Source: an uncultured Opitutaceae bacterium
GTDB taxonomy: Bacteria > Verrucomicrobiota > Verrucomicrobiia > Opitutales > Opitutaceae
NCBI GenBank assembly: GCA_937889545.1
Contig: CALAOT010000067.1
Location: forward strand, 1 to 64,000
DNA length: 64,000 nucleotides
Direction of reading: 5' to 3'
In this document: positions 35,970 to 44,638 of the stretch, piece after piece
Layout of the letters: every line of letters begins with the position of its first letter
How positions within the stretch are numbered: the first letter of the stretch is position 1
Position numbers and translations under genes: made by a program
Notes under the pieces: model-generated
Seen by the model: the letters and a program-made list of their open reading frames with translations, nothing else
What the model was told of the DNA's origin: nothing
Database searches by the model: none

Positions 35970-36873
35970 GGGCCGTGAGTTCGGCGAACCAGGCGTCGAC
36001 CCAGCCTCGCAGAAACAGGAAGTAGACGGCACCGGCGACCGCCAGCATCGGCCCGAAGGGGACGTGAACGCCGAGGCCTATGTCCGCGGGCTTGCCGTCC
36101 GGTGTCTCGGCCCGCGGAGCGCCTGAGGACCGAGTGCCGAAGATCTTCTGCCAGGCGATCGCCGCCCCGAGCCACGCCGTTCCGAAGGCTGCGCCCCCGA
36201 AGACAGAGAACAGAGCGCCGTGCCATCCGCAGAACGACCCGATCGCCCCGACAAATTTGACGTCGCCGAAGCCCATGGCCTCCTTCTTGAGCACAGCCTC
36301 GGCGATGAGCGCTATCCAAAGCACGATGCCGGATCCGGCCACGAGCCCCACGAGGGCCGCCGAGCCCGAGCGCAGGCTGTCGACCGCGAATATTCCGCTG
36401 TGCTGGCCATGCAGCGACGGGACCAGCACCGAAAGGAGAAGCCCCTCGACCGCCAGCCCGATCGTGAACCCATCCGGAATAATCATGTGGTCGAGATCGA
36501 TGAACATCCCGCAAATGAGCGAGCCGATGAACAGCCATCCGCACACCGCCGCCGCCGGCGGGAGGCGCAGCCAGCAGGCGAGGAAGAGCGCCGCGGTCAG
36601 GAGCTCGACCACCAGATAGCGCGGAGAGAATGGGCGGCCGCAGCAGCGGGCGCGGCCCCGGAGAACCAGCCAGGAGAGGATGGGGATGTTGTCGTACCAC
36701 GGGATGGGAGTGCCGCAGGCGCAGGTCGAACCCGGCCGGACGATCGATTTGCCCGCCGGCACGCGGTAGATCACCACGTTCAGGAAGCTCCCGACGCATG
36801 CCCCCAGAATGAAGACCATCGCGGGAAAGAACCAGGGGAACGCGGCTTCCACCTCGGCAAGGTTGCGGATCAT
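35962..36873 (-). CDS. Prepilin peptidase (type IV leader peptidase, A24)
   Basis: The 303-residue membrane protease cleaves and N-methylates type IV prepilins. Both catalytic Asp motifs are present: MFIDLDHMIIPDGF (D-x6-D type) and MGFGDVKFVGAIG (GxGD). The N-terminal GACVGSFLNVVIYRVP and the cysteine-rich loop CACGTPIPWYDNIPILSWL with RARCCGRPFS are present; the cysteines are spaced CxC and CC rather than the usual CxxC pairs. Its ATG (36871-36873) overlaps the aroE stop (ATGA). Type II secretion or pilus genes are not in the window. Confidence 0.9.
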   Translation of the reverse strand: MIRNLAEVEAAFPWFFPAMVFILGACVGSFLNVVIYRVPAGKSIVRPGSTCACGTPIPWYDNIPILSWLVLRGRARCCGRPFSPRYLVVELLTAALFLACWLRLPPAAAVCGWLFIGSLICGMFIDLDHMIIPDGFTIGLAVEGLLLSVLVPSLHGQHSGIFAVDSLRSGSAALVGLVAGSGIVLWIALIAEAVLKKEAMGFGDVKFVGAIGSFCGWHGALFSVFGGAAFGTAWLGAAIAWQKIFGTRSSGAPRAETPDGKPADIGLGVHVPFGPMLAVAGAVYFLFLRGWVDAWFAELTALM

Positions 36874-37745
36874 GTGCGCAAGTCTGAATCGGTTGCCCCG
36901 GCGTAGCCAAGAGCCTTCGCGGCCGCCGCCCGCATGGCCGGCGCCATCGTCGAGGCGGGGACGCCGGTCCAAATCTCGAGCGCCTTCGCTCCCTGGTGGA
37001 CGAGCATGCCGAGCCCGTTTGCATGCGGCAGGCCGAGGGCCCGGGCCTGGGCGAGGAGCCGCGTCCGCGGCGGGTTGTAGATCATGTCATAGACGGCGGC
37101 GATGCGGGGAAGGGTACCCAGGTCGGCCGGCGCCGGATCGTCCGGGCGCAGGCCGGCGCTCGTCGCGTTGATGACGACTGCGCCCGGCTGGAGGCGCGTT
37201 GCGGCCCCGGCCGGCGTCAGTGCGCCGACGGGCACCCTGCCGGCAAGCGGCGCGAGGTGCGCCAGAAGCGAATCCAGGTTGGACCGCGTCCGGTTCATGA
37301 CCCAGAGGGCCGCGCATCCCGAGCGAAGGCATTCGACGGCGGCGCCGCGCGCCGCCCCGCCCGCCCCGAGGAGCACAATGGTGGCGCCGGCGAGCTCTAG
37401 GCCAAGGTCCTCGAGGATGCCGGCCGAAAGGCCGTAGCCATCCGTGTTGAACCCGTGCCAGCCCGACCCGTCGAGGGCGAGCGTGTTCACCGCGCCCGCC
37501 TCGCGCGCGGCCGGATCAAGGTCCGGCACCAACGCCACCGCGAGCACCTTGTGCGGAACCGTGAGGTTTGCGCCGCGGAAATGGCGCTCCCGCATGAGGC
37601 CCAGCGCCGCGGGCAGCCCGGCCGGCTCGACGTCGAACGGGTGATACCGCCATCCGGAGAAACGGGCGTCGTGGCGCGCCAGCTCGGCCAGCGCAGCGTT
37701 GTGCATCTGCGGGCTCACCGAGTGGCCGACCGGATGGCCGATCAC
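36870..37745 (-). CDS. aroE: Shikimate dehydrogenase
   Basis: This NADP enzyme reduces dehydroshikimate to shikimate. The catalytic Lys is in LTVPHKVLAVAL, the substrate motif is GHPVGHSVSPQMHN, and the NADP site is VLLGAGGAARGAAVECLRSG with a MNRTRSN loop. The GTG at 37745 encodes the V of AVIGHPVGHS, so translation must really begin upstream. No ATG, GTG or TTG is seen in frame nearby. A CTG at 37806-37808 would overlap the upstream stop as CTGA and give a more complete N-terminus. The upstream gene is SirB1-like; the downstream one is the prepilin peptidase. Confidence 0.9.
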   Translation of the reverse strand: MIGHPVGHSVSPQMHNAALAELARHDARFSGWRYHPFDVEPAGLPAALGLMRERHFRGANLTVPHKVLAVALVPDLDPAAREAGAVNTLALDGSGWHGFNTDGYGLSAGILEDLGLELAGATIVLLGAGGAARGAAVECLRSGCAALWVMNRTRSNLDSLLAHLAPLAGRVPVGALTPAGAATRLQPGAVVINATSAGLRPDDPAPADLGTLPRIAAVYDMIYNPPRTRLLAQARALGLPHANGLGMLVHQGAKALEIWTGVPASTMAPAMRAAAAKALGYAGATDSDLRT

Positions 37746-37804
37746 GGCGAGTCCGGTGCCGGCATGCGGCCAGCGCTCCAGGTCGGACAGCGTCAGAGCG
37801 GCGT

Positions 37805-38737
37805 TCAGGACTGCAGGTACCGCTCGTGCGTCGACTCGAATTCGTCAGCGAACTCCGAGAAGATCTGCGCGCGGGCAAGATCGCTCGCCGCCGAGTAGTG
37901 GTTTGCGAGATTGCGGCAGCTGCGGCAGAGCACCTCGCGGATAGTGGTGGGCGCAAGGTCGGAGGGCTTGGGCGAGATGTGGTTCGAGCGGAGCAGGGCG
38001 AACACCTCGTCCGCGTCCCTGAAAAGGCCCTGGTCGAAGGGATCGATGAAGAACGGCACGTCGTCGGCGTAGCAGCCGACCACGAAATGCCCCGGCAGCC
38101 CGACCGGCTCGAGCGGCACGCCGAGCCTTTCGGCCACGAGCAGGTAAAGGACGCTGAGCGAGATCGGGATGCCCTTCCGGCGCATGAGCACCTTGTCGAT
38201 GAAGCTGTTCATCGGGTCGGTGAACTGCTCGACGTTGCCCCGGAATCCCCATTCGTGGAAGAGCACGCGGTTGATGACGCGGCACTTCTCGCGGTTTGTC
38301 GAGGGCTCCGAGATGAGCTCGCGGCAGCGGGCGGCCATCTCGTCGAATCCGGCCCGGCACTCGTTCACATCGAGCAGCGGCGTCACCGTGCGCGCGAGCA
38401 GGAGGGCCCCCGTTTCAAGCTCGTAGTTGAGCGAGCGGATGAACGAGCGGAACTCGGTGACGGGGTCGGTCAGCTTCAGCTCGTCGATGAACCACGCCGC
38501 ATGGCGCGCGAGGACGCGGTTTGAGCTGTGGGCTACCTCCTGGAGGAGGTTCGCGGCGGCGGCCCCATGGGTCGAGAATCGCGCGAGCAGGGCGCGGCGG
38601 ACGACCGGGCTCGGATCATCGAGCAGGCCCAGCAGGGCCTCTTTCTCGGCAGAAGGCAGCGTTTCCGTTTCCACGCCCAAAATTGGAAGCGGCTTTGGCA
38701 CGGCGTGGCAATACTGGAACGCCAAGGAACGGCTCAA
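37805..38737 (-). CDS. SirB1/transglutaminase-like family protein
   Basis: The 310-residue protein combines an N-terminal helical region, HEAT-like (SPVVRRALLARFSTHGAAAA), with a core2 transglutaminase-type domain: INRVLFHEWGFRGNVEQF, RRKGIPISLSVLYLLVAERL, and LPGHFVVGCYADDVPFFID. This is the SirB1 family, of unclear function. The apparent start at 38737 is TTG; GTG at 38701 is another option and no ATG is available. It lies between yggS and aroE, 15 bases after the yggS stop, in a minus-strand operon. Confidence 0.8.
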   Translation of the reverse strand: MSRSLAFQYCHAVPKPLPILGVETETLPSAEKEALLGLLDDPSPVVRRALLARFSTHGAAAANLLQEVAHSSNRVLARHAAWFIDELKLTDPVTEFRSFIRSLNYELETGALLLARTVTPLLDVNECRAGFDEMAARCRELISEPSTNREKCRVINRVLFHEWGFRGNVEQFTDPMNSFIDKVLMRRKGIPISLSVLYLLVAERLGVPLEPVGLPGHFVVGCYADDVPFFIDPFDQGLFRDADEVFALLRSNHISPKPSDLAPTTIREVLCRSCRNLANHYSAASDLARAQIFSEFADEFESTHERYLQS

Positions 38738-38752
38738 ATAACGCTCGACAGC

Positions 38753-39448
38753 TCAATTGCGCGGGCCGAAGAGGGCCGTCCCGACGCGGACGAGGGTGCT
38801 CCCCTCGGCGACGGCCGCATCCAGGTCGGCGCTCATTCCCATTGAAAGTTCGCGCAGGCGCGTGGCCGAATCGGCCGCAAGCCGGTCCCGGATCTCCCGC
38901 AGGCGCGCAAACGTCCGCCGCGCGATGTCGGGATCGTCGGAAAGGGGCGCAATGGTCATCAGGCCATCCACGCGTATGTTCTTTCGAACCAACGCGGCCG
39001 CGAGCAGCCGGGGGGCCTCCTCCGGCTCGACGCCGGACTTCGCCGGATCGAGTCCGGCGTTGACCTGCAGCAGGACCGCCTGGATCTTGCCGAGCTCGCA
39101 CGCCGAGCGGTCGAGGATATCAAGCAGCTTTTCGCTGTCCACGCTTTGGATCCGGTCGAAGTGCCGGGCCGCGGGCCGCGCCTTGTTGGACTGCAGGTGT
39201 CCGATCAGCTCCCACGCGACAGCGGCCGCCGTCTGGGCGCGCTTGTCGATCCCCTCCTGGACGCGATTCTCGCCGACGGCGCGCAGGCCGTAGCGCGCCG
39301 CCAGTTCGGCCGCCGCGGCCGGATGGGACTTTGTCACGGCCAGGAGCTCGACCTCGCCGGCATTTCGCCCCGAGCGGGCGCACGCTTCCGCGATCCGCGC
39401 CCGGACCGCGTCGGCACGGCGTCTGAACTCGTCAAAATCGGGGAGCAT
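38753..39448 (-). CDS. yggS: YggS/PLP homeostasis protein
   Basis: The 231-residue protein has the PLP-binding alanine-racemase-like barrel. The lysine is in LLAVTKSHPAAAAE; other motifs are GENRVQEG, WELIGHLQSNKA, LLQVNAG and LSMGMSADLDAAVAEGST. YggS keeps free pyridoxal phosphate balanced. ATG at 39448 is preferred over an upstream TTG. It is the first gene of the minus-strand operon with the SirB1-like gene, aroE and the prepilin peptidase. It faces a divergent LysR gene. Confidence 0.93.
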   Translation of the reverse strand: MLPDFDEFRRRADAVRARIAEACARSGRNAGEVELLAVTKSHPAAAAELAARYGLRAVGENRVQEGIDKRAQTAAAVAWELIGHLQSNKARPAARHFDRIQSVDSEKLLDILDRSACELGKIQAVLLQVNAGLDPAKSGVEPEEAPRLLAAALVRKNIRVDGLMTIAPLSDDPDIARRTFARLREIRDRLAADSATRLRELSMGMSADLDAAVAEGSTLVRVGTALFGPRN

Positions 39449-39529
39449 GGGACTGGTCAGATTAGATAAACTTCTTGGTTTACCCAAATGGATAACCCTG
39501 CATTCTGTTGGTGATAATGCGGGCTAATC
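39449..39529. promoter_or_regulatory. yggS / LysR divergent control region
   Basis: The 81-base gap contains an imperfect dyad GGTTTACC (39477-39484), CAAAT, GGATAACC (39490-39497), which could be a LysR-type operator. A GATAAT hexamer (39513-39518) lies 11 bases before the LysR ATG; no matching -35 element is clear. Confidence 0.4.
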
Positions 39530-40429
39530 ATGCAAATTGAAAACTTTAAGATTTTCGCGGACCTTGTGGAGACCAAGAGCTTTTCCAAAGCGGCCAAGCT
39601 GAATGGCATCACCCAATCCGCCGTCAGCCAGCAGGCTCGCGCGATGGAGCGGCAATTCAAGGCGCTTCTGGTCGACCGCAGCCAGAAGCAGTTCCAGCTG
39701 ACCCGCGAGGGCCAGCGCGTCTACGAATCCTCAAAGGAGGTCCTGCACGCCTACGAAATGCTCCTCTCGGAACTCCAGGAGATGAAGAAGGTTGTGAGCG
39801 GGATGATACGGATCTCGACGATCTACTCGATCGGCCTCCACGAGCTTCCGCCCTACATCAAGCGGTTCCTCCATGACTTTCCCTCGGTCAACGTCCGCGT
39901 CGAGTACCGCCGCTCCAACCTGGTCTACGAGGACGTCCTGCACAACAGCGTCGACTTTGGGCTCGTGGCCTTTCCCTCCAGGGTCCGCCAGATCGACATC
40001 ATCCCCTTTCGCGAGGACCATCTCGTCGTCATCTGCCACCCCCAGCACGCGTTTGGCAAGCGCACCGAGGTTGCGATCTCCGAACTCGCCGGCCAGAAGT
40101 TCATCGGTTTCGATCCGGACATACCCACGCGCAAGGCCGTCGACCAGATCTTCCGGGAGAACCACCTCCAGATCGAGCCGGTCATGGAATTCGACAACAT
40201 CGAAACCGTGAAGCGCGCCGTCGAGATCGACCACGGGATTGCGATCGTACCACAGGCGACCGTCACCCAGGAGGCGAAGCAGGGGACGCTCTCGATCGTG
40301 CGGTTCAAGGGGCGGGAGTTCACCCGCCCGCTCGCCATCCTCCACCGCAAGGGCCGGGTCCTCACGCCGGCCATGAGAAAGTTCATCGAGACGCTAGGGC
40401 TCGACCTCCCGGAAGCCCGCGACGCATGA
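39530..40429 (+). CDS. LysR-family transcriptional regulator
   Basis: The 299-residue protein has an N-terminal winged helix-turn-helix (IFADLVETKSFSKAAKLNGI, then TQSAVSQQARAMERQF) and a C-terminal periplasmic-binding-like effector domain from about residue 90. Regions FGLVAFPSRVRQIDIIPF and HLVVICHPQHAFGKR are typical of the CysB/CbbR-like group. It likely controls its own gene or the divergent yggS operon. The effector is unknown. Two intergenic dyad half-sites support a nearby operator. Confidence 0.9.
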   Translation: MQIENFKIFADLVETKSFSKAAKLNGITQSAVSQQARAMERQFKALLVDRSQKQFQLTREGQRVYESSKEVLHAYEMLLSELQEMKKVVSGMIRISTIYSIGLHELPPYIKRFLHDFPSVNVRVEYRRSNLVYEDVLHNSVDFGLVAFPSRVRQIDIIPFREDHLVVICHPQHAFGKRTEVAISELAGQKFIGFDPDIPTRKAVDQIFRENHLQIEPVMEFDNIETVKRAVEIDHGIAIVPQATVTQEAKQGTLSIVRFKGREFTRPLAILHRKGRVLTPAMRKFIETLGLDLPEARDA

Positions 40430-40490
40430 CCCGCGGTCCCGGGCCTTCTGCGCCGGCATCCCCGCAGCTCCGGCAGCCGCCCATTCAACG

Positions 40491-40997
40491 ATGAGGCCCG
40501 CGCTCCTGCTCGCCGCGGCGGCCCTTGGTCTTTCTCTCGCACCGGTCGCGCCCGTGCGCGCCGAGCCCGTCGCGCCTGCGCCCGCCCCCGCCTGGAAGCT
40601 GAACGACGTGGACGGCAAGGTCGTGACCTCCGGCCAGTTCAAGGGGAAGGTGGTGGTCCTCGATTTCTGGGCGACGTGGTGCGGCCCCTGCAGGAGTGAA
40701 ATGCCCGGCTACGTGGGCCTGCAGAAGAAGTACGCCGCCGACGGGCTCGTCTTCGTCGGCGTGTCGGTGGACGACGGGCCGGAGGTCGTCAGGAAGTTCA
40801 TCAAGGAGCACGCGATCAACTACACGATCGTGATGGCCGACGACGCCGTCGTGAACGCTTTCGCACCCATCGACGGATATCCGACGACATTCATCATCGA
40901 CCGCAACGGGAGCATCCGGAGCAAGAAGCTGGGCTCAAGGCCCACCGAGGTCTACGAGAAGGAGATCCTGGCGGTCCTCAAGCCGCCCGCAGCCTGA
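40491..40997 (+). CDS. TlpA-like thiol-disulfide reductase
   Basis: The 168-residue protein has a signal peptide (MRPALLLAAAALGLSLAPVAPVRA-type) and a TlpA/ResA thioredoxin fold. The active-site motif is FWATWCGPCRSEMPGY, and the cis-proline loop is IDGYPTTFIIDRNGSI. It likely reduces disulfides in periplasmic proteins or apocytochromes. It is a single gene followed by a strong hairpin. A second exported thioredoxin-like gene (17025-17531) has the different motif CLNC. Confidence 0.88.
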   Translation: MRPALLLAAAALGLSLAPVAPVRAEPVAPAPAPAWKLNDVDGKVVTSGQFKGKVVVLDFWATWCGPCRSEMPGYVGLQKKYAADGLVFVGVSVDDGPEVVRKFIKEHAINYTIVMADDAVVNAFAPIDGYPTTFIIDRNGSIRSKKLGSRPTEVYEKEILAVLKPPAA

Positions 40998-41003
40998 CTA
41001 GGC

Positions 41004-41039
41004 GCGGGGCTGGCGATAACCCCTTAACGCCAGCCCCGC
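41004..41039 (+). terminator. Strong hairpin after the TlpA-like gene
   Basis: GCGGGGCTGGCG (41004-41015) and CGCCAGCCCCGC (41028-41039) form a perfect 12-bp stem 6 bases after the stop. It is followed by TATTGG rather than a T-tract, so it may be a messenger-stabilising hairpin or a terminator that needs a factor. The same stem exists on the minus strand, after the GH3 gene. Confidence 0.4.
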
Positions 41040-41132
41040 TATTGGTCTGTCCGGCTTGAGGCCGGGATCACGGTATCCAATATCCAGCTTATTGCAGGAT
41101 AGCACCCAGACAGCATCGCCCGTGCCAGGCTG

Positions 41133-42722
41133 TCAGTCCCGTGCGAACTGCAGGGAGCTGTCGAGTTCGTCCGCGATGAGCCGGTCGTTCCTGCAGCGCG
41201 GCATCTTGTTCTGGCCGCCCCACTTGCCGCGGTAGCGCATCCAGTGCTCGAAGACGCCCGGCATCACGAGCCTGACAAAGGGCGGCTCCAGCAGGTTCGC
41301 CGTGCGCTTTGCCGCGTACTCGCCGCTCAGCCGCATTAGCTCCGTGTCGAGCTCGGCCGCCATGATGGGCCCGGTGGGGGTCGTGAGGGTGCCCGGCTTG
41401 AGCTCGACCCACCACTCGTGGCGCCCGCGGTTCCGGCTCGTCGTGGAGCTAATCGGGAACGGGGCGACGTGGAAGTTGACGATGGTCCAGCCGTTGCTGC
41501 GGCACACGGCGATGAGGGCGTCGGTCAACTCCTTCTCGATCATGTGCTCGCCAAAGGTGTTCAGCTGGTGCTTGGTCCTGCCCACGTACACAAGCCGAGG
41601 CGGCTCGGTCGAGATGAAGCGGACGATGTCGCCGATCACGTAGCGCGCAAGGCCGGCGGGGGTCGTGACCACCAGGGCGTAGTTGACCCCGGTCCGGACG
41701 CCGGAGATAGGGACTGCCCTGGAGCCCACCGCCAGAAGCCGCCCATCATCGAACTCCTGCATCGGGATGAATTCGTAGAAAACGCCCGCGTCCGCCATCA
41801 GCCGCAGCCCCGCCGCCGAATCGGCGTCCTGGGCCGCGATGAAAGCCTCGGACGAGGGATAGACCTCGTGAAAATTCACGGTCGGCCCGAGGATCGCCCT
41901 CAGATCGTCGTGGAAGGGTCCGATCGGCACGCCGCTGTGGACGTAGCACTCGAAGTTGGGCCAGATCCCCTGCAGGTGAACCACCCGCGCCTTGCCGTGC
42001 GTCTCGCTTGAGCGGAGCGACTCGGCCAGGATGAGCGCCCAGGGCGGCATCCCCGCGAGGAGCGAGATGTCGATCCGGCACGTGCGCCCGGTGATGGCGG
42101 CGATCTTCTGCTGCCAGTCGGCGATCTGCGCGATTTCTGGCCCGGGCTCATAGAATTGCTTCTCGGCCCAGTTGGGAAGGTTGAGCGCCTCGATCCCGCT
42201 CAACTCACCCGCGTAGGCCTCGAACGGCTCGGAATCCGGAATGGGAACGAGGGTGGTCGAACCCCCCAGGTACAGGTGGCGGCCCCGAAAGACGCCCCCG
42301 TGGCCGACCCGCGCCGTGTACCAGAGCATTGAGTCGAGGGCCGAGCGCCTGAAGTGGCCGAGCATCGCCTCGGTGACGGGGACTAGCTTCCGGTTCCCCG
42401 TCGCGGTCCCGGCGGTCAGCGCGTAGATCTGGCATTGTCCGGGCCAGAGCACGTCAGCCGCGCCCCTCTTCATCTTCTCGATGTACGGGGCGAGGTCCTC
42501 GTAGGTCTGAAGCGGAACTCTCCTCTTGAACTGGTCATACTTCATCCCGGCCACGACCCCCGCCTGCTTCCAGACGGATGCGTGCGCGAGCTTCTGCAGC
42601 AGGTTCAGGAAGACGCGTTCCTGCGCGGCGTCGGCCGCCTTCTCGCGCCTCAATCGCATCGCCGCGCGAGCCGTGAGGAGGCCCGCGCCCAATGTCATTA
42701 GGCCTTTGGGGACAACTGCCAT
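41133..42722 (-). CDS. GH3-family acyl-acid-amido synthetase-like protein
   Basis: The 529-residue protein belongs to the GH3 adenylating family. In plants GH3 enzymes conjugate auxin or jasmonate to amino acids, but bacterial homologues are uncharacterised. Clear pieces are ALTAGTATGNRKLVPV (phosphate loop), LPNWAEKQFYEPGPEIAQIA, and VGRTKHQLNTFGEHMIEKEL near the C-terminal hinge. Product and substrate are unknown. The start at ATG 42722 was chosen; the in-frame codon further upstream is not an ATG. It is followed on the minus strand by nothing clear, and its neighbours upstream are lipid-type genes. Confidence 0.85.
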   Translation of the reverse strand: MAVVPKGLMTLGAGLLTARAAMRLRREKAADAAQERVFLNLLQKLAHASVWKQAGVVAGMKYDQFKRRVPLQTYEDLAPYIEKMKRGAADVLWPGQCQIYALTAGTATGNRKLVPVTEAMLGHFRRSALDSMLWYTARVGHGGVFRGRHLYLGGSTTLVPIPDSEPFEAYAGELSGIEALNLPNWAEKQFYEPGPEIAQIADWQQKIAAITGRTCRIDISLLAGMPPWALILAESLRSSETHGKARVVHLQGIWPNFECYVHSGVPIGPFHDDLRAILGPTVNFHEVYPSSEAFIAAQDADSAAGLRLMADAGVFYEFIPMQEFDDGRLLAVGSRAVPISGVRTGVNYALVVTTPAGLARYVIGDIVRFISTEPPRLVYVGRTKHQLNTFGEHMIEKELTDALIAVCRSNGWTIVNFHVAPFPISSTTSRNRGRHEWWVELKPGTLTTPTGPIMAAELDTELMRLSGEYAAKRTANLLEPPFVRLVMPGVFEHWMRYRGKWGGQNKMPRCRNDRLIADELDSSLQFARD

Positions 42723-42857
42723 TGCTGAAGCAAGGGAACGTCCACAGCAGCGCACGAGGGTCGCCTGCGGCAAGAGAATTCAGGCGGCGGGCGAAAAACT
42801 TACCGGGTTTTGACTGGCTGCGCAGCGGCGCCCACGAGTCCGGGATCCGGGCGCCGC

Positions 42858-43406
42858 TCAGGGCACCGGATGGTCCGGGGGCGGGGCGTCAACCGTCTGC
42901 TCCCTGGAGGCGATCCGCCGGCGGTTCACCTCGTTGAGAACCGGCAGCGCGAACAAGTAGACGGCGACGATCCAGAAAGGCGCGATGATCGCCCAGGCGG
43001 CGATCGCGTGCAGGGCGGTGATGCCGAACCTCTCGAAGAAATCCCTCGGGTCGTCCCACAGCATGTGATTCATCATCCGGATTCCGACGTGGGAGTAGGG
43101 CACGTTGAAAATGTGGCTGCCCAGCTTCACCATGGCGTAGATCACGGGAAGGTGGAGCGGCGTGCAGAGCGCATTCACGATCTGGATGATCGGCTGGTTG
43201 AGCCTGAGCGCGATCCCGACGATGAGGCAAAGAATGGTGGTCGTTCCCAGGATCGGAAACAGGGCGAATGCGCTGCCCACCGCCAGGGTGAGCGCGATCT
43301 TCTCCGGCGTGATGCCCTGCGTGAGCTGCAGCGCGATCGGGTCGATCACGTGGCGCTGCCACGAGGTGCGCGGCGGTCCGGCGTCGGGAATGGGGGATTC
43401 GGTCAC
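42858..43406 (-). CDS. DUF2062 membrane protein
   Basis: The 182-residue protein has three predicted membrane segments and the DUF2062 pattern: FALFPILGTTTILCLIVGIA, then ALRLNQPIIQIVNAL, then TPLHLPVIYAMVKLGSHIF. The function is unknown; family members are often near lipopolysaccharide or lipid genes. No in-frame ATG exists, so GTG at 43406 is the likely start. It lies between the GH3 and the desaturase genes on the same strand. Confidence 0.82.
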   Translation of the reverse strand: MTESPIPDAGPPRTSWQRHVIDPIALQLTQGITPEKIALTLAVGSAFALFPILGTTTILCLIVGIALRLNQPIIQIVNALCTPLHLPVIYAMVKLGSHIFNVPYSHVGIRMMNHMLWDDPRDFFERFGITALHAIAAWAIIAPFWIVAVYLFALPVLNEVNRRRIASREQTVDAPPPDHPVP

Positions 43407-43450
43407 GGAAGGGTGAACATACGCCAAACCGGCGCTCCGCTCAAGCAACG

Positions 43451-44443
43451 TTATGGCGAGGGCTCGCGCTGCGCGCTGGCGGGCGCGGGATCCGGGTGAT
43501 CCAGGCGCTCGCCCTCGGCGAGCACCGAGGCCGGGACCGGCTTGAGCCCCCAGATGAGGCCGGTCCACGAGAGGCATTTCAGCAGGTAGTACGTGACGTC
43601 GATTTCCCACCAGAAAAAGCCGTTCCGTGCCGCGCCCTGGAAGCGGTGGTGGTTGTTGTGCCAGCCCTCGCCGAGCGTGACGATCGCGAGGGCAAGGCTG
43701 TTTCGTGAATCATCCCCGAGCCTGTAGCGACGCCGGCCCATCAGGTGGGCCATCGAGTTGATGCACGACGTCCCGTGGAAGAGGGCGGTCGTGCTGATGA
43801 AGAATCCCCATACGAGCATCTGCCAGCGGTTGGTGCCGAGCCCCGGCGCGTGGACCTCCAGGACCGCCCCAAGCCCCCAGACCGCGAATGCGAACGCGAC
43901 GGGGACCAGCGCGTCGAAACGGTTCAGGAAGACGAGTTCCGGGAAACGTTCGAGGTCGCGGACCTTCGCATAGTCCGTCGGGAAGTTGCGCCGGCTCGTG
44001 ATCCAGCCGATGTGGGACCACCAGAACCCGTGGACATGGGGCGAATGCACGTCCTCCTGCGCGTCGGAGTGCTGGTGGTGGTGGCGGTGGTGGTAGGCCC
44101 ACCAGAGCGGCCCCCGCTGGACCGTCGTTCCGCCGGCAAGGGCCAAGATGAACTGCATCGGGCGCGAGGTGCTGTAGGTCTTGTGCGAGAAATACCGGTG
44201 GTAGATGCCGGTGACGGCCGCCATGCGGATGAAATAGAGGACCACCGCGCTCCACACGGCGAACGAGCTGGCTCCCGTCCAAATGACCCCGAGACAGCCC
44301 AGGTGCAGGGCTATGAACGGGATGCAGCGGGTCCAGTCGACCCGGTCGGGCTCGAGGCGCATCGCCGCCGCCCCGCCGGGGGCATAGTCGGAATCGATCC
44401 ATTGTATCAAGGATGAGAGGGTGCGTTTGGGGCGGATCGGCAT
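43451..44443 (-). CDS. Acyl-CoA/fatty acid desaturase (delta-9 type)
   Basis: The 330-residue membrane enzyme has the three histidine clusters of the stearoyl-CoA desaturase family: HRYFSH, HHRHHHQHSD and HNNHHRF. A membrane N-terminus (VVLYFIRMAAVTGIY) and later paired helices complete the di-iron fold. It would introduce a double bond into membrane acyl chains. The start is ATG 44443. The gene is on the minus strand, upstream of the DUF2062 gene, 44 bases away. Confidence 0.9.
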   Translation of the reverse strand: MPIRPKRTLSSLIQWIDSDYAPGGAAAMRLEPDRVDWTRCIPFIALHLGCLGVIWTGASSFAVWSAVVLYFIRMAAVTGIYHRYFSHKTYSTSRPMQFILALAGGTTVQRGPLWWAYHHRHHHQHSDAQEDVHSPHVHGFWWSHIGWITSRRNFPTDYAKVRDLERFPELVFLNRFDALVPVAFAFAVWGLGAVLEVHAPGLGTNRWQMLVWGFFISTTALFHGTSCINSMAHLMGRRRYRLGDDSRNSLALAIVTLGEGWHNNHHRFQGAARNGFFWWEIDVTYYLLKCLSWTGLIWGLKPVPASVLAEGERLDHPDPAPASAQREPSP

Positions 44444-44574
44444 GGGATGCTTTGTCTCGGGGTGAAGGACCAAGAAGGGACGCCCGACGCGCGTTCGGCA
44501 AGGATGGTTTGCTTTGCCGCCGGAAAAGTCCCGCGGGGCGCCAAGGCAGCGGCCGCCGGCGGGGCTGCAGAGAC

Positions 44575-44605
44575 AAAAAGGGCGCCCCCGCGAACAGGGG
44601 CGCCC
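44575..44605 (-). terminator. Intrinsic terminator after the TonB-domain gene
   Basis: On the minus strand GGGCGCCCC (44605-44597), loop TGTTCGCG and GGGGCGCCC (44588-44580) are followed by TTTTTG. It is a 9-bp stem 33 bases after the stop of the TonB-like gene and before the desaturase gene. It would also slow plus-strand transcription. Confidence 0.82.
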
Positions 44606-44638
44606 TTTGTTGGTTTCTTGCCTGATGCCCGTCCCGGG

